Assembly: GCF_036013645.1 (NCBI RefSeq)
Contig: NZ_CP107869.1
Location: forward strand, 6,076,001 to 6,140,000
Direction of reading: 5' to 3'
From: Streptomyces sp. NBC_00490
GTDB lineage: Bacteria > Actinomycetota > Actinomycetes > Streptomycetales > Streptomycetaceae
Length of the DNA stretch: 64,000 bases
Position 1 is the first letter of the stretch. Each line of letters begins with the position of its first letter. The position numbers and the translations under genes were made by a program. Of the stretch, positions 51,902-61,799 are shown piece by piece. Below the pieces are notes generated by a model, which saw only the letters and a program-made list of their open reading frames with translations, ran no database searches and was not told where the DNA came from.

Positions 51902-53718
51902 TGACCTCCCGACACGATCACTACACGCCACAGCCCTACGATCCGTACGCCGACGACGACGGCAGCTGGTTCAACTCCGACGGCCGGCCGCCACAGCAGC
52001 AGCCCCCGCAGCAGAACTACGGGTACGACGCCCGGCAGTACCCCCAGCAGCAGCCACAGGAGCAGCAGCCGTACTCGGCCGCCATCCCGGAACAGCCGCG
52101 GAGCGGTTACGACGACCAGCCGACGTACGCCCTGCGCACCGTGCAGTACCAGCAGGTGCCGGACGCGGACGAGGAGCCCGACTACCACATCCCCGAAACG
52201 CCGGAAGCCGGCTGGGACATGGCCACGAGCCGGCGGCGGGCCTGGGTCAGCCGGGCCGTGCTGCTGTGCATCATGCTCGTCCAGGCGGCGCTGTCGCTGC
52301 GGCTGGCCAACACGGCGTTCCAGGACGAGGCGCTGTACCTGGCGGCCGGCCACGCCGAGCTGGACCACCTCCTCAACGGCACCGACCTGCCGCGCGACTA
52401 CGCCGCGTACTTCTCCGGCTCCCCGCAGCTGTACCCGGTGCTCGCCGCGATGGTCGACGCCAAGTTCGGGCTGGCCGGGGCGCGTTGTCTGAGCCTGTTC
52501 TTCATGCTCTGCACCACCGGGTTGCTGTACTCGTTCAGCCGGCGGCTGTTCAACGAACGGGCCGCGTTGGCCGGTACCGCGCTCTACGCGGTGCTCCAGT
52601 CGACCGTCGTCATGGGCTACTTCGCCACGTACGACGCGGCCGCGGTGTTCCTGCTGGCCCTGACGACCTGGATCGTCGTGCGCACCGACCGGGCGCCCGT
52701 CCTCGCCGTGCTGCTGGCCGCGCCCGTCGCGGTCCTGGCGGTCGGGGTGAAGTACGCGTCCGCGCTGTATCTGCCGACGATCATCGTGCTCGCGCTGCTC
52801 ACGGCGTGGCCGCACAAGGGCCGCAAGGCGTTCGCGCGGATGGTGCTGCTCGCGGTCGGCATCGGCGGCCTGGTCGCCGTCGGGATGTACACCACCGACC
52901 TGATGGACGGTGTGCGGCAGACCACCACCAACCGTGCCCATGGCACCGACACCACCGAGTTCCTGCTGGAGCAGTCCGCCAAGTGGGGCGGGCTGATGTT
53001 CCTGGCCGCCGTCGGCGGCGCGATCTCGTATGTGCGGCGCAGCCGGATGAACGAGTCGCCGCTGGCCCTGCGACTGGGCAACCCCGGCTGGCGCTGGCGG
53101 GCCCTGCTCGGTCTGCTGCTGTGCGGCACGGCCGTGCTGGCACCGGCGTACCAGGTCCATCTGGGGACCGTGGTCTCGCTGTTCAAGCACGTCGGCTTCG
53201 GTCTGCTCTTCGCCGCGCCGATGGCGGGTGTGGGGGTGACCCGGCTGGTGGGTGCGCACTTCCGCTATCCCCAGCTCGGCATCATGCTCTGGACGGCCAT
53301 GCTGTGCCTGGGCATCCAGCAGGCCGACTGGCGCTTCGACGTCTGGCCCGACTCCTCGAAGATGATCAGTGCGATCGAGTCCCATGTGGACCGCAAGGGC
53401 AACTACCTCGCCTCGACGCCCGAGGTGCCCGTCTACTACCTGTACGACAAGTCCGGCCACAACCAGTGGCACAGCCTTTTCGGCATGGAGTACAAGGACG
53501 CGAAGGGCAAGTACCACAGCGGCGACGGCGCCTACAAGGCGGCGGTCAAGGACGGCGACTTCGACCTGATCGTCCTGGACGGGCTCACCAATCCGCGGGT
53601 GGACGACATCGTCGCCGCCGCGGTCAAGGGCAACTCGCACTACCGGCTGCTGGCCGAGATCCCGTTCCGCAACGCGAACGGCACGAGCGAGTACCGCATC
53701 TGGATCAAGACCTCCTGA
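51901..53718 (+). CDS. GT39-like membrane glycosyltransferase
   Basis: 605 aa. Cytosolic Pro/Gln-rich head (about 1-105), then about ten membrane helices with FQDEALYLAAGH (D-E after the first helix, the catalytic acid of ArnT/PMT-type enzymes), and a soluble C-terminal domain (from about 480). Such GT-C enzymes move a sugar from a polyprenyl phosphate to an acceptor outside the cell. The start overlaps the GH26 stop. ATG 51901 is preferred to GTG 51898. The dolichyl-phosphate-sugar synthase two genes on could supply its donor. Confidence 0.8.
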   Translation: MTSRHDHYTPQPYDPYADDDGSWFNSDGRPPQQQPPQQNYGYDARQYPQQQPQEQQPYSAAIPEQPRSGYDDQPTYALRTVQYQQVPDADEEPDYHIPETPEAGWDMATSRRRAWVSRAVLLCIMLVQAALSLRLANTAFQDEALYLAAGHAELDHLLNGTDLPRDYAAYFSGSPQLYPVLAAMVDAKFGLAGARCLSLFFMLCTTGLLYSFSRRLFNERAALAGTALYAVLQSTVVMGYFATYDAAAVFLLALTTWIVVRTDRAPVLAVLLAAPVAVLAVGVKYASALYLPTIIVLALLTAWPHKGRKAFARMVLLAVGIGGLVAVGMYTTDLMDGVRQTTTNRAHGTDTTEFLLEQSAKWGGLMFLAAVGGAISYVRRSRMNESPLALRLGNPGWRWRALLGLLLCGTAVLAPAYQVHLGTVVSLFKHVGFGLLFAAPMAGVGVTRLVGAHFRYPQLGIMLWTAMLCLGIQQADWRFDVWPDSSKMISAIESHVDRKGNYLASTPEVPVYYLYDKSGHNQWHSLFGMEYKDAKGKYHSGDGAYKAAVKDGDFDLIVLDGLTNPRVDDIVAAAVKGNSHYRLLAEIPFRNANGTSEYRIWIKTS

Positions 53719-53751
53719 GCACCTCCGCTCCGAGGTAGAAAGGCCGTACCC

Positions 53752-55068
53752 ATGCGGCTCACTGTCATCGGCACCGGCTACCTCGGTGCCACCCACGCCG
53801 CCTGCATGGCGGAGCTCGGTCACGAGGTGCTCGGCGTCGACGTCGATCCGGACAAGATCGCCGCGCTGCGGGCCGGCCAGGTGCCCTTCCACGAGCCCGG
53901 GCTGCCCGAGCTGATCCGGAAGCACACGGCGACCGGACGACTGAGGTTCACCACCGACCATGCGGAGGCCGGGGCCTTCGGCGAGGTGCACTTCGTGTGT
54001 GTCGGCACCCCGCAGCGCAAGGACTCCGAGGGCGCCGACCTCACCTACGTCGACGCGGCTTTCGCGGCGATCGCCGGGCACGCGGCCGAGGGTTCGCTGC
54101 TGGTCGGCAAGTCGACCGTGCCGGTGGGCACGGCGCAGCGGCTCGCCGGGACGCTGGGCGTCGAGGTCGCCTGGAACCCGGAGTTCCTGCGGGAGGGCTT
54201 CGCCGTCGAGGACACGCTGCGGCCCGACCGGCTGGTCATCGGTGTCCGATCCGCACATGCGGAAACGATCCTCCGCAAGGTGTACGAGCCCGTCCTGGCG
54301 GTCGGCACCCCGCTGGTCACCGCCGACTTCCCGACCGCCGAACTCGTCAAGACGGCCGCCAACGCCTTCCTCGCCACCAAGATCTCCTTCATCAACGCGA
54401 TGGCCGAGCTCTGCGAGGCGACGGGCGGCGACGTCGGCGTCCTGGCCGAGGCCATCGGCCACGACGACCGGATCGGGAAGAAGTTCCTGCGGGCCGGCGT
54501 CGGCTTCGGCGGGGGCTGTCTGCCCAAGGACATCCGCGCCTTCGCGCACCGCGCCGACGAGCTGGGGGTCTCGCTGGCGTTCCTGCGCGAGGTGGACGCG
54601 ATCAACATGCGCCGCCGCGACAAGGCTGTCGAGCTGGCGCGGGAGCTGTGCGGGGGTTCGGTGCTGGGGGCCCGTATCGCCGTACTGGGCGCGGCGTTCA
54701 AACCGGACTCGGACGACATCCGGGACTCGCCCGCGCTCAACGTGGCCGCCCGTCTGCGCCTGGACGGCGCCGACGTCACGGTCTACGACCCCGAGGCGCT
54801 GGACAACGCCCGCAAGGCGTTCCCGCTCCTCGGATACGCGCTGTCGGCCGAGGAGGCGCTCAGGGGAGCCGACCTCGTGCTGCATCTGACCGAGTGGCCG
54901 CAGTTCCGGGAGATCGACCCGGCACGGGCCGCGTCGCTGGTGGCCCGTCCGCTGATCGTGGACGGCCGGGGGGCGCTCGACGGGGACCGCTGGTCCGCGG
55001 CGGGCTGGCACTTCCGCGCGCTGGGCAGGCCCGCGCCGGTTGAGGAGAGGCCCCTTCAGGGCCTCTAG
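53752..55068 (+). CDS. UDP-glucose/GDP-mannose 6-dehydrogenase family
   Basis: 438 aa. N-terminal NAD-binding Rossmann fold GTGYLGATHA, middle domain with ELVKTAANAFLATKISFINA, catalytic Cys C256 in GVGFGGGCLPKDI, and a C-terminal substrate domain (GAAFKPDSDDIRDSPA). It oxidises a nucleotide sugar to the uronic acid, most likely UDP-glucose to UDP-glucuronate. AGAAAGG precedes ATG 53752, 33 bases after the GT39 gene. It indicates an acidic sugar in the product of this cluster. Confidence 0.92.
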   Translation: MRLTVIGTGYLGATHAACMAELGHEVLGVDVDPDKIAALRAGQVPFHEPGLPELIRKHTATGRLRFTTDHAEAGAFGEVHFVCVGTPQRKDSEGADLTYVDAAFAAIAGHAAEGSLLVGKSTVPVGTAQRLAGTLGVEVAWNPEFLREGFAVEDTLRPDRLVIGVRSAHAETILRKVYEPVLAVGTPLVTADFPTAELVKTAANAFLATKISFINAMAELCEATGGDVGVLAEAIGHDDRIGKKFLRAGVGFGGGCLPKDIRAFAHRADELGVSLAFLREVDAINMRRRDKAVELARELCGGSVLGARIAVLGAAFKPDSDDIRDSPALNVAARLRLDGADVTVYDPEALDNARKAFPLLGYALSAEEALRGADLVLHLTEWPQFREIDPARAASLVARPLIVDGRGALDGDRWSAAGWHFRALGRPAPVEERPLQGL

Positions 55069-55086
55069 GGGAGGGAACGGAAAGAC

Positions 55087-55857
55087 ATGACGGCCAACGA
55101 CAGACACGTCGGCGTACCGGTCACCATCGTGATGCCGACGTACAACGAGGCGGCGAACCTGCCCAGGATGGCCGAGCTGGTCCTTGGTCTGCCGATCGAC
55201 GGGCTGCATCTGAAGGTCGTCGACGACTCCAGCCCGGACGGGACGGGGCGGATCGCCGAGGAGCTCGCGGAGAAGTACAACGCGGACCGGGCTCACGGGC
55301 GGCGCCGGATGAGCGTGCTGCACCGCACCGAGAAGGACGGCCTCGGGCGCGCGTACGTCGCGGGCATGAGCGCCGCGCTCGCCGAGGGCGCCGAGTACGT
55401 CATCCAGATGGACGCCGACGGCAGCCACCCCGTCGAGGCGGTGCCGCGGATGCTCGGCACGGCCGTGGCCTCCGGCGTCGGCCTGGTCGTCGGCAGCCGG
55501 TACGTCGAGGGCGGCTCGCTGGACGAGGAGTGGGGCCGACACCGCGTCCTGCTGTCCCGCTTCGCCAACCGCTACGCCCGGACCGTGCTCGGCACGAAGA
55601 TCCGGGACATCACGGCCGGCTTCAACCTGTGGTCGGCCGCCACGCTGCGTGACGTGGATCTGGCGACCCTGGACAGCGCCGGCTACAGCTTCCAGGTCGA
55701 GCTGAAGTTCAAGGCCGTCCGGGCCGGGCACAGCGCCGTGGAGATCCCGATCCGCTTCGAGGAGCGCACCGAGGGGGTCTCCAAGATGAACCTCTCGACG
55801 CAGATCGAGTCGGCGCTGGTGCCGCTGCGGCTGCGGCTGCGCAACCGGCGCAGCTGA
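55087..55857 (+). CDS. Polyprenol-phosphate sugar synthase (DPM-like GT2)
   Basis: 256 aa, soluble. TIVMPTYNEAANLPRMAELVL, VVDDSSPDGTGRIAEEL and QMDADGSHPVEAVPRML with D-A-D are typical of dolichol-phosphate mannose synthase relatives. No C-terminal membrane helices. It would make polyprenyl-phosphate-mannose or -glucose, the donor type used by GT39 enzymes such as its neighbour. GAGGGAACGG site before the ATG, 18 bases after the dehydrogenase gene. Last gene of the cluster. Confidence 0.9.
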   Translation: MTANDRHVGVPVTIVMPTYNEAANLPRMAELVLGLPIDGLHLKVVDDSSPDGTGRIAEELAEKYNADRAHGRRRMSVLHRTEKDGLGRAYVAGMSAALAEGAEYVIQMDADGSHPVEAVPRMLGTAVASGVGLVVGSRYVEGGSLDEEWGRHRVLLSRFANRYARTVLGTKIRDITAGFNLWSAATLRDVDLATLDSAGYSFQVELKFKAVRAGHSAVEIPIRFEERTEGVSKMNLSTQIESALVPLRLRLRNRRS

Positions 55858-55871
55858 GCGGGCGGGACCGG

Positions 55872-55901
55872 GATCCGCCGGCCTGCGGGGGCCGGCGGAT
55901 C
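55872..55901. terminator. Bidirectional terminator between convergent genes
   Basis: Perfect 12-bp arms GATCCGCCGGCC/GGCCGGCGGATC around TGCGGG, placed 14 bases after the DPM-like gene and 10 before the end of the minus-strand gene. Confidence 0.75.
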
Positions 55902-55911
55902 GACGCGCCCG

Positions 55912-56790
55912 CTACTCGTTCGCCGCCGCCGACGCCTGGGCCTCGCCGCGGCGGCGGATCTGGCGGAAGGTGAACTCGGCCAGGTCGTCGCCGGTGGAGA
56001 AGACCCGCGTGCTCTTCTCCGTGACGTTCTTGCCGTTGGTGAACCCGGCGGTCGTGAAGTAGGCGTAGCGGCCGTAGGAGTTGGTCGTCGTACGGCAGAT
56101 CGCGGAGTCGCAGAAGGACTTCACGCCCTTGCCGGACAGGGACCGCACGACGCTCTTGTCGTCGGACTGGGTCTTGACCTTGGTCGCCTGTGCCTCGGTG
56201 TCGAAGACGGCCACGCCGACCGTCACCGCGACGCCGTCCTTGACGTACGTCACCCGCATCAGGCGGGTGCAGTCGTTGGCGTCGAGGATCTTCGGCAGAG
56301 TGCCCTGGGCGACCGAGGCGCAGTTCTTGGTGTCGGTCGTCGGGCCCTTCTTGTAGACCGTCTCGCCCATGGTCAGCTGCGTGCCCGGGAAGAGGATGTC
56401 CGCGCCGATCGGGGCGGTGTCCTTGGTCTTGCTGGAGACGAACTCCTTCGGGTCCAGCGGCGGCGGGGCGCTGGTCGGCGCGAAGGACGGGGCCGTGGCG
56501 GACTGGCTCGGGATGTCCGCGGTCGCGGGCAGCGAGGACGCGGTGGACGCCTCACTGTCCCCGTTCGCCGACACCACGGCCACGGCCACGACGGTGCCTA
56601 TCGCCACGGTGGCGAGGGCGCCACCGCCGATGAACAGCAGCCTGCGGCGTTTGTTGCGGGTCTCCGACGCCTCGGCGAGCGCGGCCCAGTCCGGGGTCGG
56701 GCCGTCACCGCTGCCGGTCCACGGCTGCTGGGAATTCGGTTTCCAGGGATCCCACTGGGACGGGGGTCCCCCCTGCTGCCCAAAGCTCAT
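55912..56790 (-). CDS. Single-pass membrane protein with extracellular domain, unknown
   Basis: 292 aa. Cytosolic head with PSQWDPWKPNSQQPW, basic KRRRLL, a membrane helix at about 51-75, a Ser/Thr/Pro linker to about 115 and an extracellular domain with four cysteines (NCASVAQ, NDCTRLM, SFCDSAICRTT) that could form two disulfides. No enzyme motif. Such proteins are common in Streptomyces near rplM. ATG 56790 chosen; ATG 56799 would add three residues. No clear ribosome site for either. Confidence 0.72.
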   Translation of the reverse strand: MSFGQQGGPPSQWDPWKPNSQQPWTGSGDGPTPDWAALAEASETRNKRRRLLFIGGGALATVAIGTVVAVAVVSANGDSEASTASSLPATADIPSQSATAPSFAPTSAPPPLDPKEFVSSKTKDTAPIGADILFPGTQLTMGETVYKKGPTTDTKNCASVAQGTLPKILDANDCTRLMRVTYVKDGVAVTVGVAVFDTEAQATKVKTQSDDKSVVRSLSGKGVKSFCDSAICRTTTNSYGRYAYFTTAGFTNGKNVTEKSTRVFSTGDDLAEFTFRQIRRRGEAQASAAANE

Positions 56791-56839
56791 GGGGCGCATC
56801 TTAGACGGGGGGCGGGAGGGGCCGGTGCGCGTACTCGTT

Positions 56840-56869
56840 TTGACCCGTCCGGGGCAGCGCGAGTACTCT
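56840..56869 (+). promoter_or_regulatory. Promoter of rplM-rpsI
   Basis: TTGACC (56840-56845), 18-bp spacer and TACTCT (56864-56869), good HrdB match. The leader to the GTG of rplM is about 175 nt. Confidence 0.68.
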
Positions 56870-57051
56870 TGCCGATTGTTATGCGTATCGGCTTGGTCGC
56901 TCTCAGGCGAGAGGCCCATACGTAGGTTCCCTGGAGCAGTTACCAGTGGGCGGCATACGGGCATCGGACCCGGCACTGTCGTCCCCAGCTGCACGATCGC
57001 TTCAGTGATGCCATGTGTCAGCACCCATCCACTGAAGAAGAAGGCTGCGAA

Positions 57052-57495
57052 GTGCGTACGTACAGCCCCAAGCCCGGCGATGTGACTCGCCAGTGGCACG
57101 TCATTGACGCTCAGGACATCGTCCTGGGCCGTCTGGCTACCACTGCCGCGAACCTCCTCCGTGGCAAGCACAAGCCGACCTATGCCCCGCACATGGACAT
57201 GGGCGACTTCGTCATCATCATCAACGCCGACAAGGTTCACCTGTCCGGCAACAAGAAGACCCAGAAGCTGGCGTACCGCCACTCCGGGTACCCGGGTGGT
57301 CTGCGCTCCGTCCGTTACGACGAGCTGCTGGCGAAGAACCCCGAGAAGGCCGTCGAGAAGGCCATCAAGGGCATGATCCCCAAGAACACCCTGGGCCGTC
57401 AGATGCTCTCGAAGCTGAAGGTCTACTCGGGCGACCAGCACCCCCACGCTGCCCAGCAGCCGGTGCCGTTCGAGATCACCCAGGTCGCGCAGTAG
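57052..57495 (+). CDS. rplM: Ribosomal protein L13
   Basis: 147 aa, early 50S assembly protein. GTG 57052 ([20 protein letters not shown]) gives the family length, with GAAGAAGAAGG upstream. [16 protein letters not shown] and the [19 protein letters not shown] segments are diagnostic. Confidence 0.97.
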   Translation: MRTYSPKPGDVTRQWHVIDAQDIVLGRLATTAANLLRGKHKPTYAPHMDMGDFVIIINADKVHLSGNKKTQKLAYRHSGYPGGLRSVRYDELLAKNPEKAVEKAIKGMIPKNTLGRQMLSKLKVYSGDQHPHAAQQPVPFEITQVAQ

Positions 57496-57537
57496 TTCCG
57501 GCCACACCCCTAAACAGAAAAGAATCTGAGGAGAACC

Positions 57538-58065
57538 GTGGCCGAGACCACCGTTGAGCAGCCGGTCGAAGAGACCGAGACCGAGCTCGTCGACATGGAG
57601 AGCTACACCACCGAGTCCGAGGTCCCCGTCGAGGGTGAGTACACCTCGGAGTCGCTCGCCGGCCGCTTCGGCGACCCGCAGCCGGCCGCCGGCCTGGGCC
57701 GTCGCAAGAACGCCATCGCGCGCGTTCGCATCGTGCCCGGCACCGGCAAGTGGAAGGTCAACGGGCGCACGCTCGAGGACTACTTCCCGAACAAGGTCCA
57801 CCAGCAGGAAGTCAACGAGCCCTTCAAGGTGCTCGAGCTCGACGGCCGCTACGACGTCATCGCCCGCATCTCGGGTGGCGGCGTCTCCGGCCAGGCCGGC
57901 GCCCTGCGCCTCGGCGTGGCCCGCGCGCTGAACGAGGCCGACGTGGACAACAACCGCGCCGCCCTCAAGAAGGCCGGCTACCTCCGCCGCGACGACCGTG
58001 CGGTCGAGCGCAAGAAGGCCGGTCTCAAGAAGGCCCGCAAGGCCCCGCAGTACAGCAAGCGTTAA
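57538..58065 (+). CDS. rpsI: Ribosomal protein S9
   Basis: 175 aa. The first ~50 residues are an acidic extension ([20 protein letters not shown]) absent from E. coli S9. The S9 core [20 protein letters not shown] follows. The C-terminal SKR reaches the P-site tRNA, as in all S9. GTG with GAGGAGAA upstream, 42 bases after rplM. Confidence 0.98.
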   Translation: MAETTVEQPVEETETELVDMESYTTESEVPVEGEYTSESLAGRFGDPQPAAGLGRRKNAIARVRIVPGTGKWKVNGRTLEDYFPNKVHQQEVNEPFKVLELDGRYDVIARISGGGVSGQAGALRLGVARALNEADVDNNRAALKKAGYLRRDDRAVERKKAGLKKARKAPQYSKR

Positions 58066-58108
58066 GCTTCGCTGCCTGCAGCTCGTACTCGCACGTCAGC
58101 AGTACGTC

Positions 58109-58150
58109 CGAACGCCCCGGCGGCACGCCACAGTGCCGCCGGGGCGTTCG
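58109..58150 (+). terminator. Terminator after rpsI
   Basis: Seventeen-base perfect arms (58109-58125 with 58134-58150) around an eight-base loop, followed by TTTAT. The clearest intrinsic terminator in the window. Confidence 0.93.
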
Positions 58151-58244
58151 TTTATCACAGCCTTAGGCGTATAACGGCACAAGACGTTCTCAGACTTGTG
58201 CGATCGGATGATCTCCGAGTGGCAGCGCTCTTTCAGGAGGACAA

Positions 58245-59603
58245 GTGGGACGACTCTTCGGCACGGACGGCGTGCGCGGCGTCGCCAACGCGGACCTGAC
58301 GGCCGAGATGGCCCTGGGTCTGTCGGTAGCGGCGGCCCACGTACTGGCCGAGGCGGGTACCTTCGCGGGCCACCGGGCGACGGCGGTGGTCGGACGGGAT
58401 CCGCGCGCGTCCGGGGAGTTCCTGGAGGCCGCCGTGGTCGCGGGCCTCGCGAGCGCCGGTATCGACGTCCTGCGGGTCGGCGTCCTGCCGACCCCGGCCG
58501 TGGCCTACCTCACGGGCGCCCTCGGTGCCGACCTCGGCGTCATGCTGTCCGCCAGCCACAACGCCATGCCCGACAACGGCATCAAGTTCCTCGCCCGCGG
58601 CGGGCACAAGCTCGACGACGAGCTGGAGGAGCGGATCGAGGCGGTCTACGAGTCCCACCGGCACGGCGAGCCCTGGGACCGTCCGACGGGTTCCGGCGTG
58701 GGGCGCGTCCGTGACTACCTGGAGGGCTTCGACCAGTACGTCGCCCACCTCATCGGCGTCCTCCCGAACCGGCTCGAAGGCCTGAAGATCGTCCTCGACG
58801 AGGCGCACGGTGCCGCCGCGCGGGTCTCGCCGGAGGCGTTCACGCGGGCCGGGGCCGAAGTGATCACCATCGGTGCGTCGCCGGACGGACTCAACATCAA
58901 CGACGGGTGCGGCTCGACCCACCTCGGCCTGCTGAAGGCCGCCGTCGTGGAGCACGGGGCCGACTTCGGCATCGCGCACGACGGGGACGCCGACCGCTGC
59001 CTCGCCGTGGACCACACCGGCGAAGAGGTGGACGGCGACCAGATCATGGCCGTCATCGCGCTGGCGATGCGGGAACGCTCCGCGCTGCGGGCCGACACCG
59101 TCGTCGCGACCGTCATGTCGAACCTCGGGTTCAAGCTGGCGATGGAGCGGGAGGGGATCCACCTCATCCAGACGGCCGTGGGTGACCGGTATGTGCTGGA
59201 GGCGATGAAGGAGCACGGGTACGCGCTCGGTGGCGAGCAGTCCGGGCACGTCATCATCCTGGATCACGCCACGACCGGTGACGGGACGCTGACGGGGCTC
59301 ATGCTCGCGGCCCGGGTCGCGGCCACCGGGCGGTCGTTGCGGGAGCTCGCGTCGGTGATGCAGCGGCTGCCGCAGGTGCTCATCAACGTGCCGGACGTGG
59401 ACCGTGCGCGGGTGGGGACCTCGGGTGAGCTGGCGGCGGCGGTTGCCGAGGCCGAGCGGGAACTCGGGTCCACCGGGCGGGTGTTGTTGCGGCCGTCGGG
59501 TACGGAGCCGTTGGTCCGGGTGATGGTCGAGGCGGCGGATATCGATCAGGCTCGGTCTGTGGCCGGGCGGTTGGCCGATGCGGTGAAGTCGGCGCTGGGT
59601 TAG
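58245..59603 (+). CDS. glmM: Phosphoglucosamine mutase
   Basis: 452 aa, converts glucosamine-6-phosphate to glucosamine-1-phosphate on the way to UDP-GlcNAc for peptidoglycan. Active Ser is S104 in LSASHNAM. The metal loop is HDGDADR and the sugar loop GEQSGH. The C-terminal phosphate loop [15 protein letters not shown] is intact. GTG start behind CAGGAGG. Works with GlmS encoded 3.5 kb downstream. Confidence 0.97.
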   Translation: MGRLFGTDGVRGVANADLTAEMALGLSVAAAHVLAEAGTFAGHRATAVVGRDPRASGEFLEAAVVAGLASAGIDVLRVGVLPTPAVAYLTGALGADLGVMLSASHNAMPDNGIKFLARGGHKLDDELEERIEAVYESHRHGEPWDRPTGSGVGRVRDYLEGFDQYVAHLIGVLPNRLEGLKIVLDEAHGAAARVSPEAFTRAGAEVITIGASPDGLNINDGCGSTHLGLLKAAVVEHGADFGIAHDGDADRCLAVDHTGEEVDGDQIMAVIALAMRERSALRADTVVATVMSNLGFKLAMEREGIHLIQTAVGDRYVLEAMKEHGYALGGEQSGHVIILDHATTGDGTLTGLMLAARVAATGRSLRELASVMQRLPQVLINVPDVDRARVGTSGELAAAVAEAERELGSTGRVLLRPSGTEPLVRVMVEAADIDQARSVAGRLADAVKSALG

Positions 59604-59651
59604 GACGCCGGGTTCGGGGTGGGGGGTTCTGTGCGTGGCGGGCTTTCGGGT

Positions 59652-59692
59652 CCGTTGTGGCTGGTCGCGCAGTTCCCCGCGCCCCTAGGCGG
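59652..59692. repeat. Dispersed intergenic repeat, copy 3
   Basis: TCCGTTGTGGCTGGTCGCGC followed by AGTTCCCCGCGCCCCT, closest of the three copies to the common Streptomyces form. It lies between the ends of glmM and the convergent DUF389 gene and runs into the latter's stop codon. Confidence 0.65.
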
Positions 59693-60605
59693 GTTTGCGC
59701 CAGAGCCACTTCTGGAAGAGCAGGGTGACTGTGCCTGCCAGGACGATGCCCAAGAGGTTCAGCAGCAACTGGTTCGTTGAGCCCACCGTCTGTTTCATGT
59801 CTCCGTAGGCCAAGGCCACCGCTGCGTTCGCCGCCGCCGGGACTGTTGTCACCGAGATGGCGACTCCCACCAGGGCGCCCGATTTTGCCGACGTCAGGGA
59901 GAGGGTGCCGGCGATGCCGGCCAGGACCGCCACCACGAACGAGAAGGCGTCGGGGGCGTAGACGAAGGCCGTGTTGGGCCGGTCGCCCTCCAGGTCGGAC
60001 TTGTGGAACAGGCCCGCGGCGTCCATGAGCCAACTGAAGCCCACCGTCAGGGCCATGGCCACCGCGAAGCCCACCAGCAGCGCGATCAGGGAGCGCAGCG
60101 CCAGTCTGGGGTGGCGTTGGACGATCGCCGTGCTGAACGCGGCCAGGGGGCCGAACTCCGGGCCCACCGCCATCGCGCCCACGATCAGGATCGCGTTGTC
60201 GAGGACCACACCGCAGGCGGCGATCATCGTGGCCAGCGTGATGAAGGCGACGTAGGTGATGGAGAGCGTCGACTCCTCGTGGGTCGCGTCCGTCAGGTGC
60301 TCCCACAGGACCGCGTCCGCGCCCTCGCCCGGTGCCTCGTGCTCGGCCTTGTCGGCGCGCTTGGACAGGGACAGGTCGATGTTCTCGACGGCGATGGAGC
60401 CGGTCTCGTCGAGGCCCGACTGACGTAGCGCGCCGATGAGTTCGTCGCCGGCCTCGCGGGCGACGTCGCACATCACGACGTCCCCGGCGGGGTTGCGGGC
60501 GGCGCCCGGCAGCACGACCAGGTGCGTGGTGCCGACCGTCTTCTCGATCAGCCGGACCACGTCGTCGGTCTTGTCGGCCGGGGTGATCAGGCGCAGATGC
60601 AGCAT
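59685..60605 (-). CDS. DUF389 family membrane protein
   Basis: 306 aa. A soluble N-terminal domain (about 1-105, LHLRLITPADKTDDVVRLIE) resembles an ACT/CBS-like regulatory fold. Then five or six membrane helices include ATMIAACGVVLDNAILIVGAMAVGPEFGPL, the DUF389 signature. Function of the family is unsettled (small-molecule transport suggested). It is convergent with glmM and about 40 bases downstream of coaA in the same direction, so possibly co-transcribed with it. Confidence 0.85.
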   Translation of the reverse strand: MLHLRLITPADKTDDVVRLIEKTVGTTHLVVLPGAARNPAGDVVMCDVAREAGDELIGALRQSGLDETGSIAVENIDLSLSKRADKAEHEAPGEGADAVLWEHLTDATHEESTLSITYVAFITLATMIAACGVVLDNAILIVGAMAVGPEFGPLAAFSTAIVQRHPRLALRSLIALLVGFAVAMALTVGFSWLMDAAGLFHKSDLEGDRPNTAFVYAPDAFSFVVAVLAGIAGTLSLTSAKSGALVGVAISVTTVPAAANAAVALAYGDMKQTVGSTNQLLLNLLGIVLAGTVTLLFQKWLWRKPA

Positions 60606-60642
60606 GACGCCTTTTTACAGGCAACAGGCCCGGTACGGGAGT

Positions 60643-61632
60643 TCACAGCTTGCGCAGGCGCAGGCGTTGGACCTTGTGGTCGGGGCCCTTGCGGACGACG
60701 AGGGTGGCGCGGCCGCGGGTGGGGGCGATGTTCTCGATCAGGTTGGGCTTGTTGATGGTGCGCCACTGGGTGCGGGCGTAGTCGAGGGCCTCCTCCTCCG
60801 ACACCTGCGTCCACTTGCGGAAGTAGGAGTCGGGGTTCTGGAAGGCCGTCTCGCGCAGCTTCTTGAAGCGGTTGAGGTACCAGCGCTCGACGTCCTCGGG
60901 GCCGGCGTCGATGTAGACACTGAAGTCGAAGTAGTCGGCGAGGCCGACGCGGGTGCGGCCGTCCTTGCCGGGGAGAGCGGGCTGCAGGACGTTGAGGCCC
61001 TCGACGATGAGGATGTCCGGGCGGCGCACGACGAGCTTCTCGCCGGGGACGATGTCGTAGATGAGGTGGGAGTAGACGGGGGCCGTCACCTCGTCCTTGC
61101 CCGCCTTGATGTCGGCGACGAAACGGGTCAGGGCCCGCCGGTCGTACGACTCGGGGAAACCCTTCCTCGACATCAGACCGCGGGCCTGCAACTCCTTGGT
61201 CGGCAGCAGGAAGCCGTCCGTCGTCACCCGCTCGACGCGGGGGTGCTCGGGCCAGCGGGAGAGCAGGGCCTGGAGGAGTCGGGCGACCGTGGACTTGCCG
61301 CCGGCCACCGAGCCCGCGACCCCTATGACGAAGGGGGTGCCGGACTGGGCGCCCTGTTCGCCGAGGAAGGTGTTCAGTGCCCCTCTGAGGCCGTCCGTGG
61401 CGCCGATGTAGAGATTGAGGAGCCGTGACAGCGGCAGATAGATGTCGCGCACCTCGTCGAGGTCGATGACATCGCCCAGACCGCGCAGCTTCTCGACCTC
61501 CTCGGCGGTGAGCGGCAGCGGCGTCTTGTGGCGCAGCGCGCTCCACTCGGCGCGGGTGAGGTCGACGTAGGGAGTCGCCTCCGGCTTGTGCCGGTGGGCG
61601 CTCCGGGGGATCGAGGAGACCGGAGAGATCAC
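60643..61632 (-). CDS. coaA: Pantothenate kinase, type I
   Basis: 329 aa, first and controlling step of coenzyme A synthesis. P-loop [12 protein letters not shown] (about 104-115) is in the position of the prokaryotic type I enzyme, followed by [22 protein letters not shown] and [16 protein letters not shown] start at 61632 is the first in frame. Encoded divergently from glmS. Confidence 0.95.
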   Translation of the reverse strand: MISPVSSIPRSAHRHKPEATPYVDLTRAEWSALRHKTPLPLTAEEVEKLRGLGDVIDLDEVRDIYLPLSRLLNLYIGATDGLRGALNTFLGEQGAQSGTPFVIGVAGSVAGGKSTVARLLQALLSRWPEHPRVERVTTDGFLLPTKELQARGLMSRKGFPESYDRRALTRFVADIKAGKDEVTAPVYSHLIYDIVPGEKLVVRRPDILIVEGLNVLQPALPGKDGRTRVGLADYFDFSVYIDAGPEDVERWYLNRFKKLRETAFQNPDSYFRKWTQVSEEEALDYARTQWRTINKPNLIENIAPTRGRATLVVRKGPDHKVQRLRLRKL

Positions 61633-61786
61633 AGTCCATTGTTAACGGAGTTTGAACGCGATGGCGGGTGGGGTCCGTCACGCGGTGGCCCCCCGGAGCG
61701 CGCCAGAGGGCTCGTACGGCCGTGGGATTTCCGATTTCGGGCAGGCTGCGGCCGGTTCGGGCACTGTTCCGGCGGGGTTTCGCCTT

Positions 61787-61799
61787 TAGGCTGCGGCGC
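61787..61799 (+). promoter_or_regulatory. Candidate leaderless promoter of glmS
   Basis: TAGGCT (61787-61792) ends 7 bases before the glmS ATG, and no ribosome site is present. The string TAGGCTGCGGCGCATG is closely matched by TAAGGTGCTGCGCATG at acpS. The -35 region (about TGTTCC at 61765) is poor. Confidence 0.5.

Noticed and set aside
51595..55731. 1378-codon minus-strand frame opposite the polysaccharide genes
   Set aside because: Shadow of four well-supported genes. Composition is Arg/His/Gln/Val repeats typical of antisense frames.
61633..61799. glmS ribozyme or riboswitch upstream of glmS
   Set aside because: The 167-base gap is short, lacks the ribozyme core, and the likely transcript start is at the ATG itself.
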